Origin: Neobacillus sp. CF12
Lineage (GTDB): Bacteria; Bacillota; Bacilli; Bacillales; Cytobacillaceae
Direction: 5' to 3'
Assembly (NCBI RefSeq): GCF_030348765.1
Contig: NZ_JAUCEU010000007.1
Location: 2,598,501 to 2,662,500 of the forward strand
Length of the DNA: 64,000 bases
Positions 17,166-25,576 of this stretch are shown in pieces. Below the pieces are notes generated by a model that ran no database searches, had not been told where the DNA came from, and saw only the letters and a list, made by a program, of their open reading frames with translations. Positions within the stretch are counted from its first letter, which is position 1. Every line of letters begins with the position of its first letter. The position numbers were made by a program, and so were the translations under genes.

Positions 17166-19061
17166 TTAACGATTTAATAAGCTGCCTACATAGCGTAACA
17201 GTTCATTGGCTGATGTTGAGTTATAGCCGTGTTCGTCAATTAATCTCGCAACAACATCATTTATTTTCTTTAACTGCTGTTCATCTGGTGTTTTGGATGA
17301 AGTGGTAATCTTCACGACATCTTTAAGGTCTGCAAATAATTTCTTTTGAATCGCTTCACGAAGTCTGTCATGTGAGTTGTAATCAAATCGTTTCCCTTTT
17401 CTGGCAAAGGCAGAAATTCTAATCAAAATTTCTTCTCTAAACGCCTTTTTCGCGTTTTCAGAAATACCAATTTGCTCTTCAATCGAACGCATTAATTTTT
17501 CATCTGGATTGATTTCCTCACCTGTTAACGGATCACGAAGCTTTGCTTTATTGCAGTAGGCTTCAACGTTATCGAGGTAATTATCCATTAGCGTTTTAGC
17601 TGATTCTTCATACGAATAAACAAATGCTTTCTGAACTTCATTTTTAGCAATATTATCATACTCTTTTCGGGCAACCGAAATATAATTCATATAGCGCTCA
17701 CGTAGTTCAGCTGTAATGGATGGATGTTGATCCAGTCCGTCTTTTAGTGATCTTAATACATCTAAAGCATTAATAGAAGGTACCTCTTTGCGAATGATAG
17801 TAGAAGAAATTCTATTAATCACATAACGCGGATCAATACCACTCATACCTTCATCCGGGTATTCTTTCTTCAGTTCGCTAACATCAACGGCATTAAAGCC
17901 TTCCACATTTTCACCATCGTACAGGCGCATTTTCTTTACTAAATCGATATCACCCTTCTTTGGCTCTTTAAGGCGGGTTAAAATGGTAAACATTGCAGCA
18001 ACTCGTAACGTATGCGGAGCAATATGAACATCCGATACATCACTTTCACTAATCATCTTTTCATAGATTCTTTCTTCTTGCGAAACTTTTAAATTATAAG
18101 GAATTGGCATCACGATTATCCGTGAATGCAAGGCCTCATTTTTCTTATTCGAGATAAAGGAACGATATTCCGTCTCATTCGTGTGAGCAACAATCAGCTC
18201 ATCCGCCGAAATGAGTGCGAACCTTCCGGCTTTAAAGTTTCCTTCCTGCGTTAAAGAAAGCAGGTGCCATAAGAACTTCTCATCACACTTCAACATTTCC
18301 TGGAATTCCATCATCCCGCGGTTCGCTTTGTTCAATTCTCCGTCAAAGCGGTAGGCACGGGGATCTGATTCTGAACCAAATTCAGCAATCGTTGAAAAGT
18401 CAATGCTTCCTGTTAAATCGGCAATATCCTGTGACTTTGGATCCGAAGGGCTGAACGTTCCAATTCCTGTTCGCTTATCCTCGGAGAAAAAGATTCTTTC
18501 TACTAACACATCTTCGATTCTTCCACCGTACTCCTGCTCAAGACGCATCATATTTAGCGGTGAAAGATTTCCTTCAATTCGAATACCATACTCTTCATAA
18601 AAATCTCGACGTAAATGATGCGGGATTAAATGAAGCGGATCTTCATGCATTGGGCAGCCTTTAATGGCGAATACTGAGCCTCTATCCGTATGAGAATAGG
18701 CCTCTAACCCACGTTTCAGCATCGTTACAAGTGTGGATTTACCACCACTGACTGGTCCCATTAACAGCAGGATTCTTTTTCGTACATCCAGTCTTTTTGC
18801 TGCAGGATGGAAGTATTCCTCGACGAGCCTTTCAAGTGATTCCTCTAAGCCAAATAATTGATTACTAAAAAAATTGTATTGCTTTGTTCCTTTAACTTCC
18901 TCAATCCCAGAGTCTTTGATCATATTGTATACCCGTGAATGTGCCGATTGTGCAACCCATGGCTTCTCTTTTAACAACAATAAGTAATCCCCAAATGACC
19001 CTTCCCAACGAAGCTTTTCTTCCTCTTCTCTAAACATCTCAATTTTTTTTAGAATATCCAT
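17166..19061 (-). CDS. prkA: PrkA AAA+ protein (serine kinase/protease-like)
   Basis: A 631-residue protein, the exact length of B. subtilis PrkA. An AAA+ ATPase core carries Walker A GPVSGGKST (102-110), with family segments GCPMHEDPLHLIPHHLR and FSTIAEFGSESDPRAYRFDGELNKANRGMMEF. The C-terminal PrkA domain has been described as a protein kinase, and more recently as part of a Lon-like ATP-dependent protease. In Bacillus it acts in the mother cell during sporulation. It is followed by yhbH. AGGGGGAGG lies 6-7 bases before the ATG. Confidence 0.93.
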   Translation of the reverse strand: MDILKKIEMFREEEEKLRWEGSFGDYLLLLKEKPWVAQSAHSRVYNMIKDSGIEEVKGTKQYNFFSNQLFGLEESLERLVEEYFHPAAKRLDVRKRILLLMGPVSGGKSTLVTMLKRGLEAYSHTDRGSVFAIKGCPMHEDPLHLIPHHLRRDFYEEYGIRIEGNLSPLNMMRLEQEYGGRIEDVLVERIFFSEDKRTGIGTFSPSDPKSQDIADLTGSIDFSTIAEFGSESDPRAYRFDGELNKANRGMMEFQEMLKCDEKFLWHLLSLTQEGNFKAGRFALISADELIVAHTNETEYRSFISNKKNEALHSRIIVMPIPYNLKVSQEERIYEKMISESDVSDVHIAPHTLRVAAMFTILTRLKEPKKGDIDLVKKMRLYDGENVEGFNAVDVSELKKEYPDEGMSGIDPRYVINRISSTIIRKEVPSINALDVLRSLKDGLDQHPSITAELRERYMNYISVARKEYDNIAKNEVQKAFVYSYEESAKTLMDNYLDNVEAYCNKAKLRDPLTGEEINPDEKLMRSIEEQIGISENAKKAFREEILIRISAFARKGKRFDYNSHDRLREAIQKKLFADLKDVVKITTSSKTPDEQQLKKINDVVARLIDEHGYNSTSANELLRYVGSLLNR

Positions 19062-19101
19062 AAGGCCCTCCCCCTGTAGCTTTATCAGAGACGATTAATA
19101 T

Positions 19102-19130
19102 ACTCTATGCACCAAAGAACTTGAACATGC
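19102..19130 (-). promoter_or_regulatory. Candidate sigma-E-like promoter of prkA
   Basis: Minus strand GCATGTT (19130-19124), 14-bp spacer, CATAGAGT (19109-19102), about 40 bases before prkA. It is close to the sigma-E pattern (KCATATT, 13-15 bp, CATACAMT) with a mismatch in the -35 and two or more in the -10; mother-cell expression of prkA makes it plausible. Confidence 0.35.
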
Positions 19131-19149
19131 GTAACGTTGAAGTATTCCT

Positions 19150-19218
19150 GCCTATCTTTTTTGTTTTTAAAAAACAATGGAATATTGTGCTTTTCATTTT
19201 TTTAAGATAGGCTATAAT
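19150..19218. repeat. Long inverted repeat with a -10 box at its right edge
   Basis: GCCTATCTT (19150-19158) and AAGATAGGC (19204-19212) flank 45 bases that contain a smaller dyad (ACAAT/ATTGT). TATAAT (19213-19218) follows directly and would be the -10 of the small gene at 19277. It lies between divergent prkA and that gene, so it may be an operator. Confidence 0.4.
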
Positions 19219-19276
19219 AAATGTATATGTGTCTAATTAGAGAAATATCTTAAAATTAAGGAGGCTTTACATAATC

Positions 19277-19369
19277 ATGGGAACATTTCTAGTAATATTA
19301 GTTATGGTGGCATTTCTAGCAGCTATCTTTACTTCAGGGTATAATGATAAGCCAGGTTCAAATAAATAA
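19277..19369 (+). CDS. 30-residue single-span membrane peptide
   Basis: ATG at 19277 to TAA at 19369. The first 19 residues (MGTFLVILVMVAFLAAIFT) form one membrane span, followed by a polar tail of 11 residues. AAGGAGG (19258-19264) lies 12 bases upstream, TATAAT at 19213-19218 and a strong terminator at 19387, so it has a complete expression unit. Small single-span peptides of this kind are common in sporulating Bacilli, and it is divergent from prkA. I do not recognise the family. Confidence 0.6.
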   Translation: MGTFLVILVMVAFLAAIFTSGYNDKPGSNK

Positions 19370-19386
19370 TATTTTTTCATGTAAAT

Positions 19387-19416
19387 AGGCTGCCATTTTG
19401 GCAGCCTTTATTTTTT
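19387..19416 (+). terminator. Terminator of the 30-residue peptide gene
   Basis: AGGCTGCCA (19387-19395) pairs with TGGCAGCCT (19399-19407) around TTT, followed by TTATTTTTT. Confidence 0.85.
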
Positions 19417-19428
19417 CTTTGAGATACA

Positions 19429-19617
19429 GTTTTTGTAGGAGCTGTATACTTTTTTGTGGAACCTGTACGCTTTTTTGTAGGAACTGTACACTTTATTGTA
19501 GAACCTGTACGCTTTTTTGTAGGAACTGTACACTTTATTGTAAAACCTGTACGCTTTTTTGTAGGAACTGTACACTTTATTGTAAAACCTGTACGCTTTA
19601 CCGTTAAAACGGTACCC
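19429..19617. repeat. 21-bp tandem repeat array, nine units
   Basis: Nine 21-bp units run head to tail without spacers (19429, 19450, 19471, 19492, 19513, 19534, 19555, 19576, 19597). Two types alternate: TTTTTTGTAGGAACTGTACA-C (19471-19491, 19513-19533, 19555-19575, identical) and TTTATTGTARAACCTGTACG-C, giving a 42-bp higher-order period. The first and last units are most diverged. Each unit has two TGTA tetramers and a T-tract. The array ends three bases before the nfrA stop. Because the period is a multiple of three, several frames are open, but no frame has a start with a ribosome binding site. Confidence 0.92.
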
Positions 19618-19619
19618 TT

Positions 19620-20369
19620 TTATCTCAAATCCATTTTATTCTTTTGAACATATTCCTTCATATACATACGTGTTTGTTTTTCAAGCATGTTTGCCATTTG
19701 TGCTGACCAGGTATCTTTTCTTTTTCCATTTGTTCGCTGATCATAATATTGAGATATGACTTGATTGTAGTCCTGAATCTGGCGTAAATATAGTTCCTTA
19801 TCCTGTTCGTACTCTTCTTCATGATAAACATGCTCGAATGGGAGTCTTGGCTTTTGATCATTTATCTTCACTGGATAGCCGACCGTCATTCCAAAGAGCG
19901 GAATGACTCTATCTGGAGTTTTTAATAATTCCTTTACAGCCTCGAGGTTATTTCGAATTCCACCTATGTAACAAATACCAAGTCCCATCGATTCCGCAGC
20001 GATTGCTGCATTTTGGGCTGCCAAAGCTGCATCGATAAGCGTCACCATAAATTTCTCTGTACTTTCAATCGAGGCTTGTACATCTTTTCCTTCCATCTCG
20101 CCAATCAATTCATGACGACGTAAATCTGCGCAAAAAATAAAAAGATGACCGTTCTCTGCAACATATTCCTGGTTACCCGCTATCTCTGCAAGCTTTCGCT
20201 TCTTTTCTTTATCCTTTATGCCAATAATGGAATATGCCTGAATAAAACTGGATGTAGAAGTGGCTTGTGCACAAGCAACAATCGTTTTAATTTGTTCTTC
20301 GCTTAACTGCTCGTCCTTAAAAAGACGAATGGAACGGTGATTTAATAGAGTGGTAATTACTTCATTCAT
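19620..20369 (-). CDS. nfrA: NADPH-dependent nitro/flavin reductase NfrA
   Basis: A 249-residue nitroreductase, the length of B. subtilis NfrA1. The FMN-binding start LLNHRSIRLFKDEQLSEEQI (residues 8-27), AQATSTSSFIQAYSIIGI, and the helix segment QNAAIAAESMGLGICYIGG (about 118-136) are typical. It reduces FMN, nitroaromatics and other oxidants with NADPH in the cytoplasm. Start has GGAAGGAAG upstream. Its stop abuts the tandem array, and the only hairpin after it is TACCGTT-AA-AACGGTA (19599-19614). Confidence 0.87.
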   Translation of the reverse strand: MNEVITTLLNHRSIRLFKDEQLSEEQIKTIVACAQATSTSSFIQAYSIIGIKDKEKKRKLAEIAGNQEYVAENGHLFIFCADLRRHELIGEMEGKDVQASIESTEKFMVTLIDAALAAQNAAIAAESMGLGICYIGGIRNNLEAVKELLKTPDRVIPLFGMTVGYPVKINDQKPRLPFEHVYHEEEYEQDKELYLRQIQDYNQVISQYYDQRTNGKRKDTWSAQMANMLEKQTRMYMKEYVQKNKMDLR

Positions 20370-20395
20370 AACTATTCTTCCTTCCTGTATTTAGC

Positions 20396-20420
20396 AAAAA
20401 GAGGCCTTTGTTGGCCTCTT
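20396..20420 (-). terminator. trmL terminator
   Basis: AAGAGGCC (20420-20413 on the minus strand) pairs with GGCCTCTT (20406-20399), followed by a T-run. Confidence 0.8.
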
Positions 20421-20424
20421 ATAC

Positions 20425-20898
20425 CTATTTTAAATGACGATAATCTTGCTGTCTTAACGCCTCATAAATCAGAATCGCTGCGGTATTGGATAAATTTAGA
20501 GAACGAATATTATCATTCATCGGAATCCTCAGGCTGACATCCTTATTATTTTCAATCACGTCTTTCGGAAGTCCCGTCGTTTCTCGGCCAAAAATGAAAA
20601 AATAATCTTTATCTGGATTACTATAATTGAAGGAACTATAAGGCTTCTCCCCAAATTTCGTGATATAGAAAAATTCTCCACCTTCATTCTTCTGGTAAAA
20701 ATCATCGAGAGAATCATAATAAACAATGTTTACAAACTCCCAATAATCCAATCCAGCTCTCTTTAACATTTTATCATCCGTAGAAAACCCTAATGGACGA
20801 ATTAAATGTAAGGATGTATCGGTTCCAGCACAGGTTCTTGCGATGTTCCCTGTATTTGATGGTATTTGCGGCTGATATAGTACTACATGTATTGCCAA
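20425..20898 (-). CDS. trmL: tRNA (cytidine(34)-2'-O)-methyltransferase TrmL
   Basis: A SPOUT methyltransferase (about 157 residues; B. subtilis CspR is 160) that 2'-O-methylates the wobble base of tRNA-Leu isoacceptors. The N-terminal HVVLYQPQIPSNTGNIARTC, the middle FGRETTGLPKDV and the trefoil-knot SAM segment IPMNDNIRSLNLSNTAAILI are diagnostic. I start at TTG 20898 because GAGGTG lies 6 bases before it, giving the usual MAIHVV N-terminus. Confidence 0.92.
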   Translation of the reverse strand: MAIHVVLYQPQIPSNTGNIARTCAGTDTSLHLIRPLGFSTDDKMLKRAGLDYWEFVNIVYYDSLDDFYQKNEGGEFFYITKFGEKPYSSFNYSNPDKDYFFIFGRETTGLPKDVIENNKDVSLRIPMNDNIRSLNLSNTAAILIYEALRQQDYRHLK

Positions 20899-20964
20899 GA
20901 ATCTCACCTCATAAAAAAAACTCTTTCATCATTATACCATTATCAACCAGCCAAACAAATTATC

Positions 20965-21831
20965 TCACCCATCTACAATCGTGAAAAACTTATATTTAAT
21001 ATTTGGTGTATACGCGGATGAATCCTCATAGGCCCAGTATCTCATACGACTATTATACGTGTTTGCATTCACAAGCGGCATTCCATAGGCATCTTTAGCT
21101 GTGACCATAGTGTTGTGATTATAACGGCCGTCCCCCTCGAAATCGTAGCAGATGACATCGCCCAATAACAATTGATCTGGACTGCTAACCTCTTTTGCCC
21201 TTAAACCACTTTTAGAATTAGCTAAATACAACCGTAATGAATGGGCCACAGTCCAGCTATAGCTCCAATTATTATTTCGGAGCCACCACCCTGTCCCCTT
21301 GTTCGGATACCCTCTCATCGGGGCACCGCCTGCGTGAAGACATTGCGAGATATAATTCGTACAGTTGTTTTCAAACGTCTTATAGGCAGGATTGTAACTA
21401 TTCCACCAGAGTTCCGCATATTGAACGGCTTTTAAGCGATTATACTGGTAACGAATCCGCTCCTCCTGTTCATCTCCTGCCACGATTTCCAACTCAGGCT
21501 GCTTCGAATAAGGATTCAGTTCTTTATCCATAATCAAATCATTTTTAAAAAACTTGCACATTCGGACTTCCACTTCTTCCTCTTGATAGAGCGTTCCTTT
21601 TTGTCTAATCAGGTATTGGTAATGTACCTGATAAATAGTAGTTTGGAAATCCCCATCCACAGATTGATTGATGATGTTTCCCCGTGCCTTTACCTTTACG
21701 ATTTCTGCGGAACGTTTCGCAAAAGACTCCAGTTTCTGTTCGACCTTTTGATAATTCCCCGACTGTCTCTTACTCTTTGAAACAAATTGTTCAACTCGAT
21801 CCTCAAACAACTTTTGGAGTGATTGATCCAC
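20965..21831 (-). CDS. Amidase_6 domain protein
   Basis: About 288 residues. The C-terminal half is an Amidase_6 domain of the NlpC/P60-like papain superfamily: nucleophile Cys in NNCTNYISQCLHAGG, and the catalytic His in GRYNHNTMVTAKD. The N-terminal half is a charged, probably alpha/beta region without recognised domain. No signal peptide is visible, which is usual for part of this family. The substrate is presumably peptidoglycan peptide or another amide, not established. I start at GTG 21831 since GGGGGGAG precedes it by 6 bases; an ATG at 21861 is possible. Confidence 0.78.
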   Translation of the reverse strand: MDQSLQKLFEDRVEQFVSKSKRQSGNYQKVEQKLESFAKRSAEIVKVKARGNIINQSVDGDFQTTIYQVHYQYLIRQKGTLYQEEEVEVRMCKFFKNDLIMDKELNPYSKQPELEIVAGDEQEERIRYQYNRLKAVQYAELWWNSYNPAYKTFENNCTNYISQCLHAGGAPMRGYPNKGTGWWLRNNNWSYSWTVAHSLRLYLANSKSGLRAKEVSSPDQLLLGDVICYDFEGDGRYNHNTMVTAKDAYGMPLVNANTYNSRMRYWAYEDSSAYTPNIKYKFFTIVDG

Positions 21832-21887
21832 CTTCATCTCCCCCCCTTCTGTTTCATACATATGTGGAGAAGGGAAATTTAATCAAA

Positions 21888-21923
21888 AAAAATGAGCAAA
21901 GGCAGGATGTCCTTTGCTCATTT
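21888..21923 (-). terminator. queG terminator
   Basis: AAATGAGCAAAGG (21923-21911 on the minus strand) pairs with CCTTTGCTCATTT (21902-21890), followed by a T-run. It overlaps the queG stop codon. Confidence 0.85.
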
Positions 21924-23055
21924 AGTACTTTAGTTTTAGTAAGCTTTTTTCAATTTCGCTCTTCACATTTAAATCGTCTTCTTTTAATGCTGCTCTTTCC
22001 AGTGCTTCGACTGCTTCGGGACTGCCAATTTTACCGAGAGCCCAAGCAGCCGTTTCCTTTAGAACACTGCTCGTTTCATTTTCTAACACACCGAGTAAGT
22101 CCGGAACTGCACTTTCGTCCTTGAAATGGGCCAGCGCGATGATGGCATTTCGCTGAATTGGCCTTTTGCCTCGCCACGATCCCGCTACGGGTCCAAATTT
22201 GTTCTTAAATTCACGATTGCTCATTTTTAACATCGGTCTCAGTAATGGCTTGGCTATCTCAGGGTCAGCCTCCATTTCCTCATGGAAGTGAAAATCCTTC
22301 CCTTTATTAACTGGGCATGACGTTTGGCAAGAATCACAGCCATAGACCCGGTTGCCAATCTTATCTCTAAATTCTTCAGGAATCACAGCTTTTGTCTGCG
22401 TTAAAAAAGCGATACAGCGCTGAGCGTTAATTTGTCCGCCTTGTACCAATGCTCCGGTCGGACAGGCTTCGATACAGGCTGTACAGGAGCCACATTGATC
22501 CTCCATCGGTGAATCAGGAGCAAATGGTATACTCGTTATCATTTCGCCTAGATAGACATAGGACCCGAACTCCGGGGTCATGACCGCACAATTTTTGCCG
22601 CTCCAGCCAATCCCAGCTCTCACGGCAACGGCACGGTCTGATAGCTCTCCTGTATCAACCATTGATTTTAAACGAGCCTCTGGTACTTTTTCTAAAATAA
22701 ACTCTTCCAGCTTTTTTAGTCGATCGCGTAAAATATGATGATAATCCAAGCCCCATGAAGCACGGGAAAAAAAGCCTCTTCGCTCGCCTTTTTTCCCTTC
22801 CACACGAACCTTCATTTTTGAAGGATAGGCAAGAGCGATGGAAATAATCGAACGTGGTTCTGGGAGAAGTAAAGATGGTGATACCCGTTTATCAATATCC
22901 GGCTCTTCAAATCCTGAATGATATCCAAGTTCTTGCTGGCGTATCAGTCTATTTTTAAGCTCAGTAAACGGATCTGCCGTGGTAAAACCAATCTTATCAA
23001 TGCCGATTGTTTTACTATAAGCGATGACTTCTTCCTTCAATTGATCAATATTCAT
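21922..23055 (-). CDS. queG: Epoxyqueuosine reductase QueG
   Basis: A 377-residue cobalamin and iron-sulfur enzyme for the last step of queuosine synthesis, reducing epoxyqueuosine in tRNA. Two ferredoxin-like motifs are visible: CGSCTACIEACPTGAL and CDSCQTSCPVNK, preceded by the QueG region VDTGELSDRAVAVRAGIGWSG (about 137). The C-terminus (about 300-377) contains HEAT-like repeats (AIIALAHFKDESAVPDLLGVL, ETAAWALGKIGSPEAVEAL), usual in Bacillus QueG. AGGGAGGAATTC lies before the ATG. Confidence 0.93.
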   Translation of the reverse strand: MNIDQLKEEVIAYSKTIGIDKIGFTTADPFTELKNRLIRQQELGYHSGFEEPDIDKRVSPSLLLPEPRSIISIALAYPSKMKVRVEGKKGERRGFFSRASWGLDYHHILRDRLKKLEEFILEKVPEARLKSMVDTGELSDRAVAVRAGIGWSGKNCAVMTPEFGSYVYLGEMITSIPFAPDSPMEDQCGSCTACIEACPTGALVQGGQINAQRCIAFLTQTKAVIPEEFRDKIGNRVYGCDSCQTSCPVNKGKDFHFHEEMEADPEIAKPLLRPMLKMSNREFKNKFGPVAGSWRGKRPIQRNAIIALAHFKDESAVPDLLGVLENETSSVLKETAAWALGKIGSPEAVEALERAALKEDDLNVKSEIEKSLLKLKY

Positions 23056-23159
23056 TCGAATTCCTCCCTTCTTCTAAAATATCTATAGTAAGCCGCTAAG
23101 TTTTCGGTACACATCTAATTATGATAAACTATTTCTATTATATTTTGGAGGTGGAATCA

Positions 23160-23828
23160 TTGGAAATTCAGCTTTCATCAGAAATTATCAGCAAGATTCC
23201 TAATTTTAAGCTTGGAGTCATTGAATATAAAAATATCACGGTAGGCGATTCCCCACAAATGGTAAAAGGAAGACTGCAGCTGTTTCAAGAATCCATTTAC
23301 TTTGATTTAGAGAATAAAAACCTAACAGACCTGCCAGGCATTCAAGAATGGCGCAGTATTTTTAAAACATTAGGCAAAGACCCTAACCGCTATCGCCATT
23401 CTGCAGAGGCTCTTTACCGCAGAGTCCAGAAACAGAATTATCTAACCACGGTCCAAAGTGCCATTGATATCAATAACTTTTTCTCGCTACAATATCAAGT
23501 GCCGATCGGTATTTATGACACCGATCAACTAAGGGATCCTATCACGATTGAGGTAGCGAAGGCAGGAGAAGAATATTTAGGCCTGAATGGGCGGATGAAT
23601 TCGTTAGAGAACCATATTGTCTCAGCAGATCAACTTGGACCCTTCGGAAGTCCTTTTGTTGATTCCAATAGAGCGCCAGTTACAGAAGCAACCAAAAATG
23701 CGTTACAGATCATCTATTTACAGCCTTCTACTACGGTGGAAAGTGCGGAAAGGCTGACAGAGTCATTGATGAAGATGTTCACACAAATACATGGCGGTGA
23801 CGCAAACTTTTATATAAAAGGAAGTTAG
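23160..23828 (+). CDS. B3/B4 tRNA-binding domain protein
   Basis: A 222-residue protein of the B3/B4 family (COG3382), the domain that in phenylalanyl-tRNA synthetase beta subunit edits mischarged tRNA. Segments EWRSIFKTLGKDPNRYRHSAEALYRRV and LVSxxYQVPIGIYD-like sequence (SLQYQVPIGIYDTDQL) are typical. A stand-alone role in tRNA or amino acid handling is inferred, not known. I start at TTG 23160 because GGAGGTGG lies 6 bases upstream; the in-frame ATG at 23121 would run through it. Confidence 0.8.
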   Translation: MEIQLSSEIISKIPNFKLGVIEYKNITVGDSPQMVKGRLQLFQESIYFDLENKNLTDLPGIQEWRSIFKTLGKDPNRYRHSAEALYRRVQKQNYLTTVQSAIDINNFFSLQYQVPIGIYDTDQLRDPITIEVAKAGEEYLGLNGRMNSLENHIVSADQLGPFGSPFVDSNRAPVTEATKNALQIIYLQPSTTVESAERLTESLMKMFTQIHGGDANFYIKGS

Positions 23829-23863
23829 TAATACCAGCTTTTAAAACAGCTCAAAATATAAAA

Positions 23864-23904
23864 AAACGCAATGCATCGTTTTCTAGTAACGATACACTGC
23901 GTTT
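23864..23904 (-). terminator. Terminator of the tRNA-Gly transcript
   Basis: AAACGCAGTGTATCGTT (23904-23888 on the minus strand) pairs imperfectly with AACGATGCATTGCGTTT (23880-23864), followed by a run of T on the minus strand. Confidence 0.75.
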
Positions 23905-23915
23905 GGAAATATGTA

Positions 23916-23989
23916 TGGAGCGGGTGATGAGAATCGAACTCACAACATCAGCTTGGAAGGCTGAGGTTTTACCACTAAACTACACCCGC
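23916..23989 (-). tRNA. trnG: tRNA-Gly (anticodon TCC)
   Basis: The minus strand folds as a 74-base cloverleaf with encoded CCA: acceptor GCGGGTG/CACCCGC, D-arm GTTTAGTGGTAAAAC, anticodon loop CTTCCAA giving anticodon TCC, and T-arm GTGAGTTCGATTCTCAT. It stands alone with its own terminator. Confidence 0.97.
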
Positions 23990-24220
23990 ACAAAAATAAT
24001 TATTAACAAAAAATAAAGAACTTAAACACTTTTATTATATTACATAGTTTTTTTCCTACCGTCAAGAGGATTTTGCATTTTTTGTCGAAAAATCATTAAA
24101 AATTTCGATTGGACTTTTTTGTTTAATGATATGCTAGGTTAACAAGATAAATACTTGTTATTAATTTTTTTCATTTTACTTTGTTAAATAACTTTGTTGT
24201 TAAGTATCTATTACCTTTTC

Positions 24221-24257
24221 GGTCACTCATAAAGGCTATGAGTGACCAAAATCTAGT
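24221..24257. repeat. Repeat element, left copy (hairpin plus 24-bp repeat)
   Basis: GGTCACTCATA (24221-24231) pairs with TATGAGTGACC (24237-24247). The block 24234-24257 recurs at 27870-27893 with one mismatch in 24. The two copies bracket the acyl-CoA dehydrogenase/thiolase/IclR block. Confidence 0.75.
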
Positions 24258-24295
24258 AGAGAGCAAGCCTTTTTCAATCTTCCTAGTCTACAAAA

Positions 24296-25444
24296 TTAGA
24301 GATATTCCCGTTTTAATTGTGCAGCGATAATATTTTTTTGGATTTCGGATGTACCTTCATAAATCTTGGTTATTCTAGCATCCCGATAGAAACGTTCCAC
24401 CGGAAATTCAGCAATATAACCTATTCCCCCGTGAATCTGTACAGCTTTATCTGCAACACGATTATAAACCTCGGAACCGAACAATTTTACCATGGCCGCT
24501 TCCTTAATGACCTTCATCTCTTGGTCTACCATCCATGCAACTCGGTAGGTCATGCTTCTTAATGCTTCTATATCAAGAGCCATTTCGGCCAAATAATGTT
24601 GAATAATTTGTTGTTCAAAAATCGGTTTACCAAACTGAATTCTTGTATTTGCATGATGAATAGACATCTCTAAAAGCTTATCGCAAGAACCTAGGTTTCT
24701 TGCTGCAAGCCCCGCACGGCCATTGGCAAGAATCTTCAAAGCGTTGACATACCCTTGTCCCTCTTGACCAAGCACATTTTCTACTGGGACTTCACAATCT
24801 TCAAAGAAAATTTCTGCAGAATGGGATCCGTGAAGACCCATTTTCTTTTCCCTTTTCCCAACTGTGAACCCAGGAAAGTCTTTCTCAACGATAAAGGAGG
24901 TAATTCCTTTTGCGCCCTTCGCCGGATCTGTTACGGCCATAACGGTAAAGACATCTGCGATAGGTGCGTTTGTAATGTAATGTTTGCTCCCATTTAAGAT
25001 ATATTTATCTCCTTTTCTTACCGCGGTTGTTTTCAGGTTCGTTGCATGTGAACCTGCACTAGGTTCTGTCAAAGCGAAGGCACCGATCAATTCACCTTTT
25101 GCCATTGAGGGCAGATATTTTTGCTTTTGCTCATCATTTCCCATCTCTACAATTCCAACAGAACCGATCCCTGTATGAGCACCGATGACGGTGGTATATC
25201 CATTATGTGTTCTGCCTAATTCCTCATATATCGCACACTTGCCAACCATTCCTATTCCCGTTCCGCCGTATTCTTCCGGGATGCTTAATCCAAACAAGCC
25301 TATTTCCTTAGACATTTTCATAATCTTATCAGGAATTTCATCCTTTTCTTCAATTTCCATTGCAATAGGCTCCACTTCACTATCTACAAAATCTCGAATG
25401 CTTTGTTTTAGAAATGTAATATCTTCTGAGAATTGAAAGTTCAT
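24296..25444 (-). CDS. Acyl-CoA dehydrogenase
   Basis: A 382-residue FAD enzyme of the acyl-CoA dehydrogenase family. Signature segments are FALTEPSAGSHATNL (flavin/substrate), NGSKHYITNAPIAD, and the catalytic Glu in KIYEGTSEIQ (about 365-374). It oxidises an acyl-CoA to the trans-2-enoyl-CoA, giving electrons to ETF. With the thiolase upstream it forms an incomplete beta-oxidation or branched-chain acyl-CoA degradation pair; chain-length preference cannot be told. An IclR-type motif lies upstream (25541-25556). Confidence 0.9.
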   Translation of the reverse strand: MNFQFSEDITFLKQSIRDFVDSEVEPIAMEIEEKDEIPDKIMKMSKEIGLFGLSIPEEYGGTGIGMVGKCAIYEELGRTHNGYTTVIGAHTGIGSVGIVEMGNDEQKQKYLPSMAKGELIGAFALTEPSAGSHATNLKTTAVRKGDKYILNGSKHYITNAPIADVFTVMAVTDPAKGAKGITSFIVEKDFPGFTVGKREKKMGLHGSHSAEIFFEDCEVPVENVLGQEGQGYVNALKILANGRAGLAARNLGSCDKLLEMSIHHANTRIQFGKPIFEQQIIQHYLAEMALDIEALRSMTYRVAWMVDQEMKVIKEAAMVKLFGSEVYNRVADKAVQIHGGIGYIAEFPVERFYRDARITKIYEGTSEIQKNIIAAQLKREYL

Positions 25445-25529
25445 AATCTAGACTTTCCTCCCTAATTATTATTTATAACTAAGCAACTCAAAATCCTCCA
25501 AGTATTTGAAAATCGATCATGTTACACAC

Positions 25530-25556
25530 GCGGTATACTTATACCGCATACGGAAC
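25530..25556 (-). promoter_or_regulatory. Dyad and candidate IclR site upstream of the acyl-CoA dehydrogenase
   Basis: A perfect dyad GCGGTATA-CT-TATACCGC (25530-25547) overlaps ATACCGCATACGGAAC (25541-25556), which matches 12 of 16 bases of the dyad in front of the thiolase and iclR-like genes (26826-26841). Confidence 0.45.
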
Positions 25557-25576
25557 AGTATTTTCAAAAAAATATA

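Noticed and set aside
19429..19617. CRISPR array
   Set aside because: There are no unique spacers; the units abut and the alternation is between two related repeats. No cas genes are near.
19398..19647. Open frames with 7- and 14-residue repeats across the tandem array, on both strands
   Set aside because: The period is a multiple of three and lacks stops, so several frames are open by construction. None has a start with a ribosome binding site, and the frame reads through a terminator on the plus strand.
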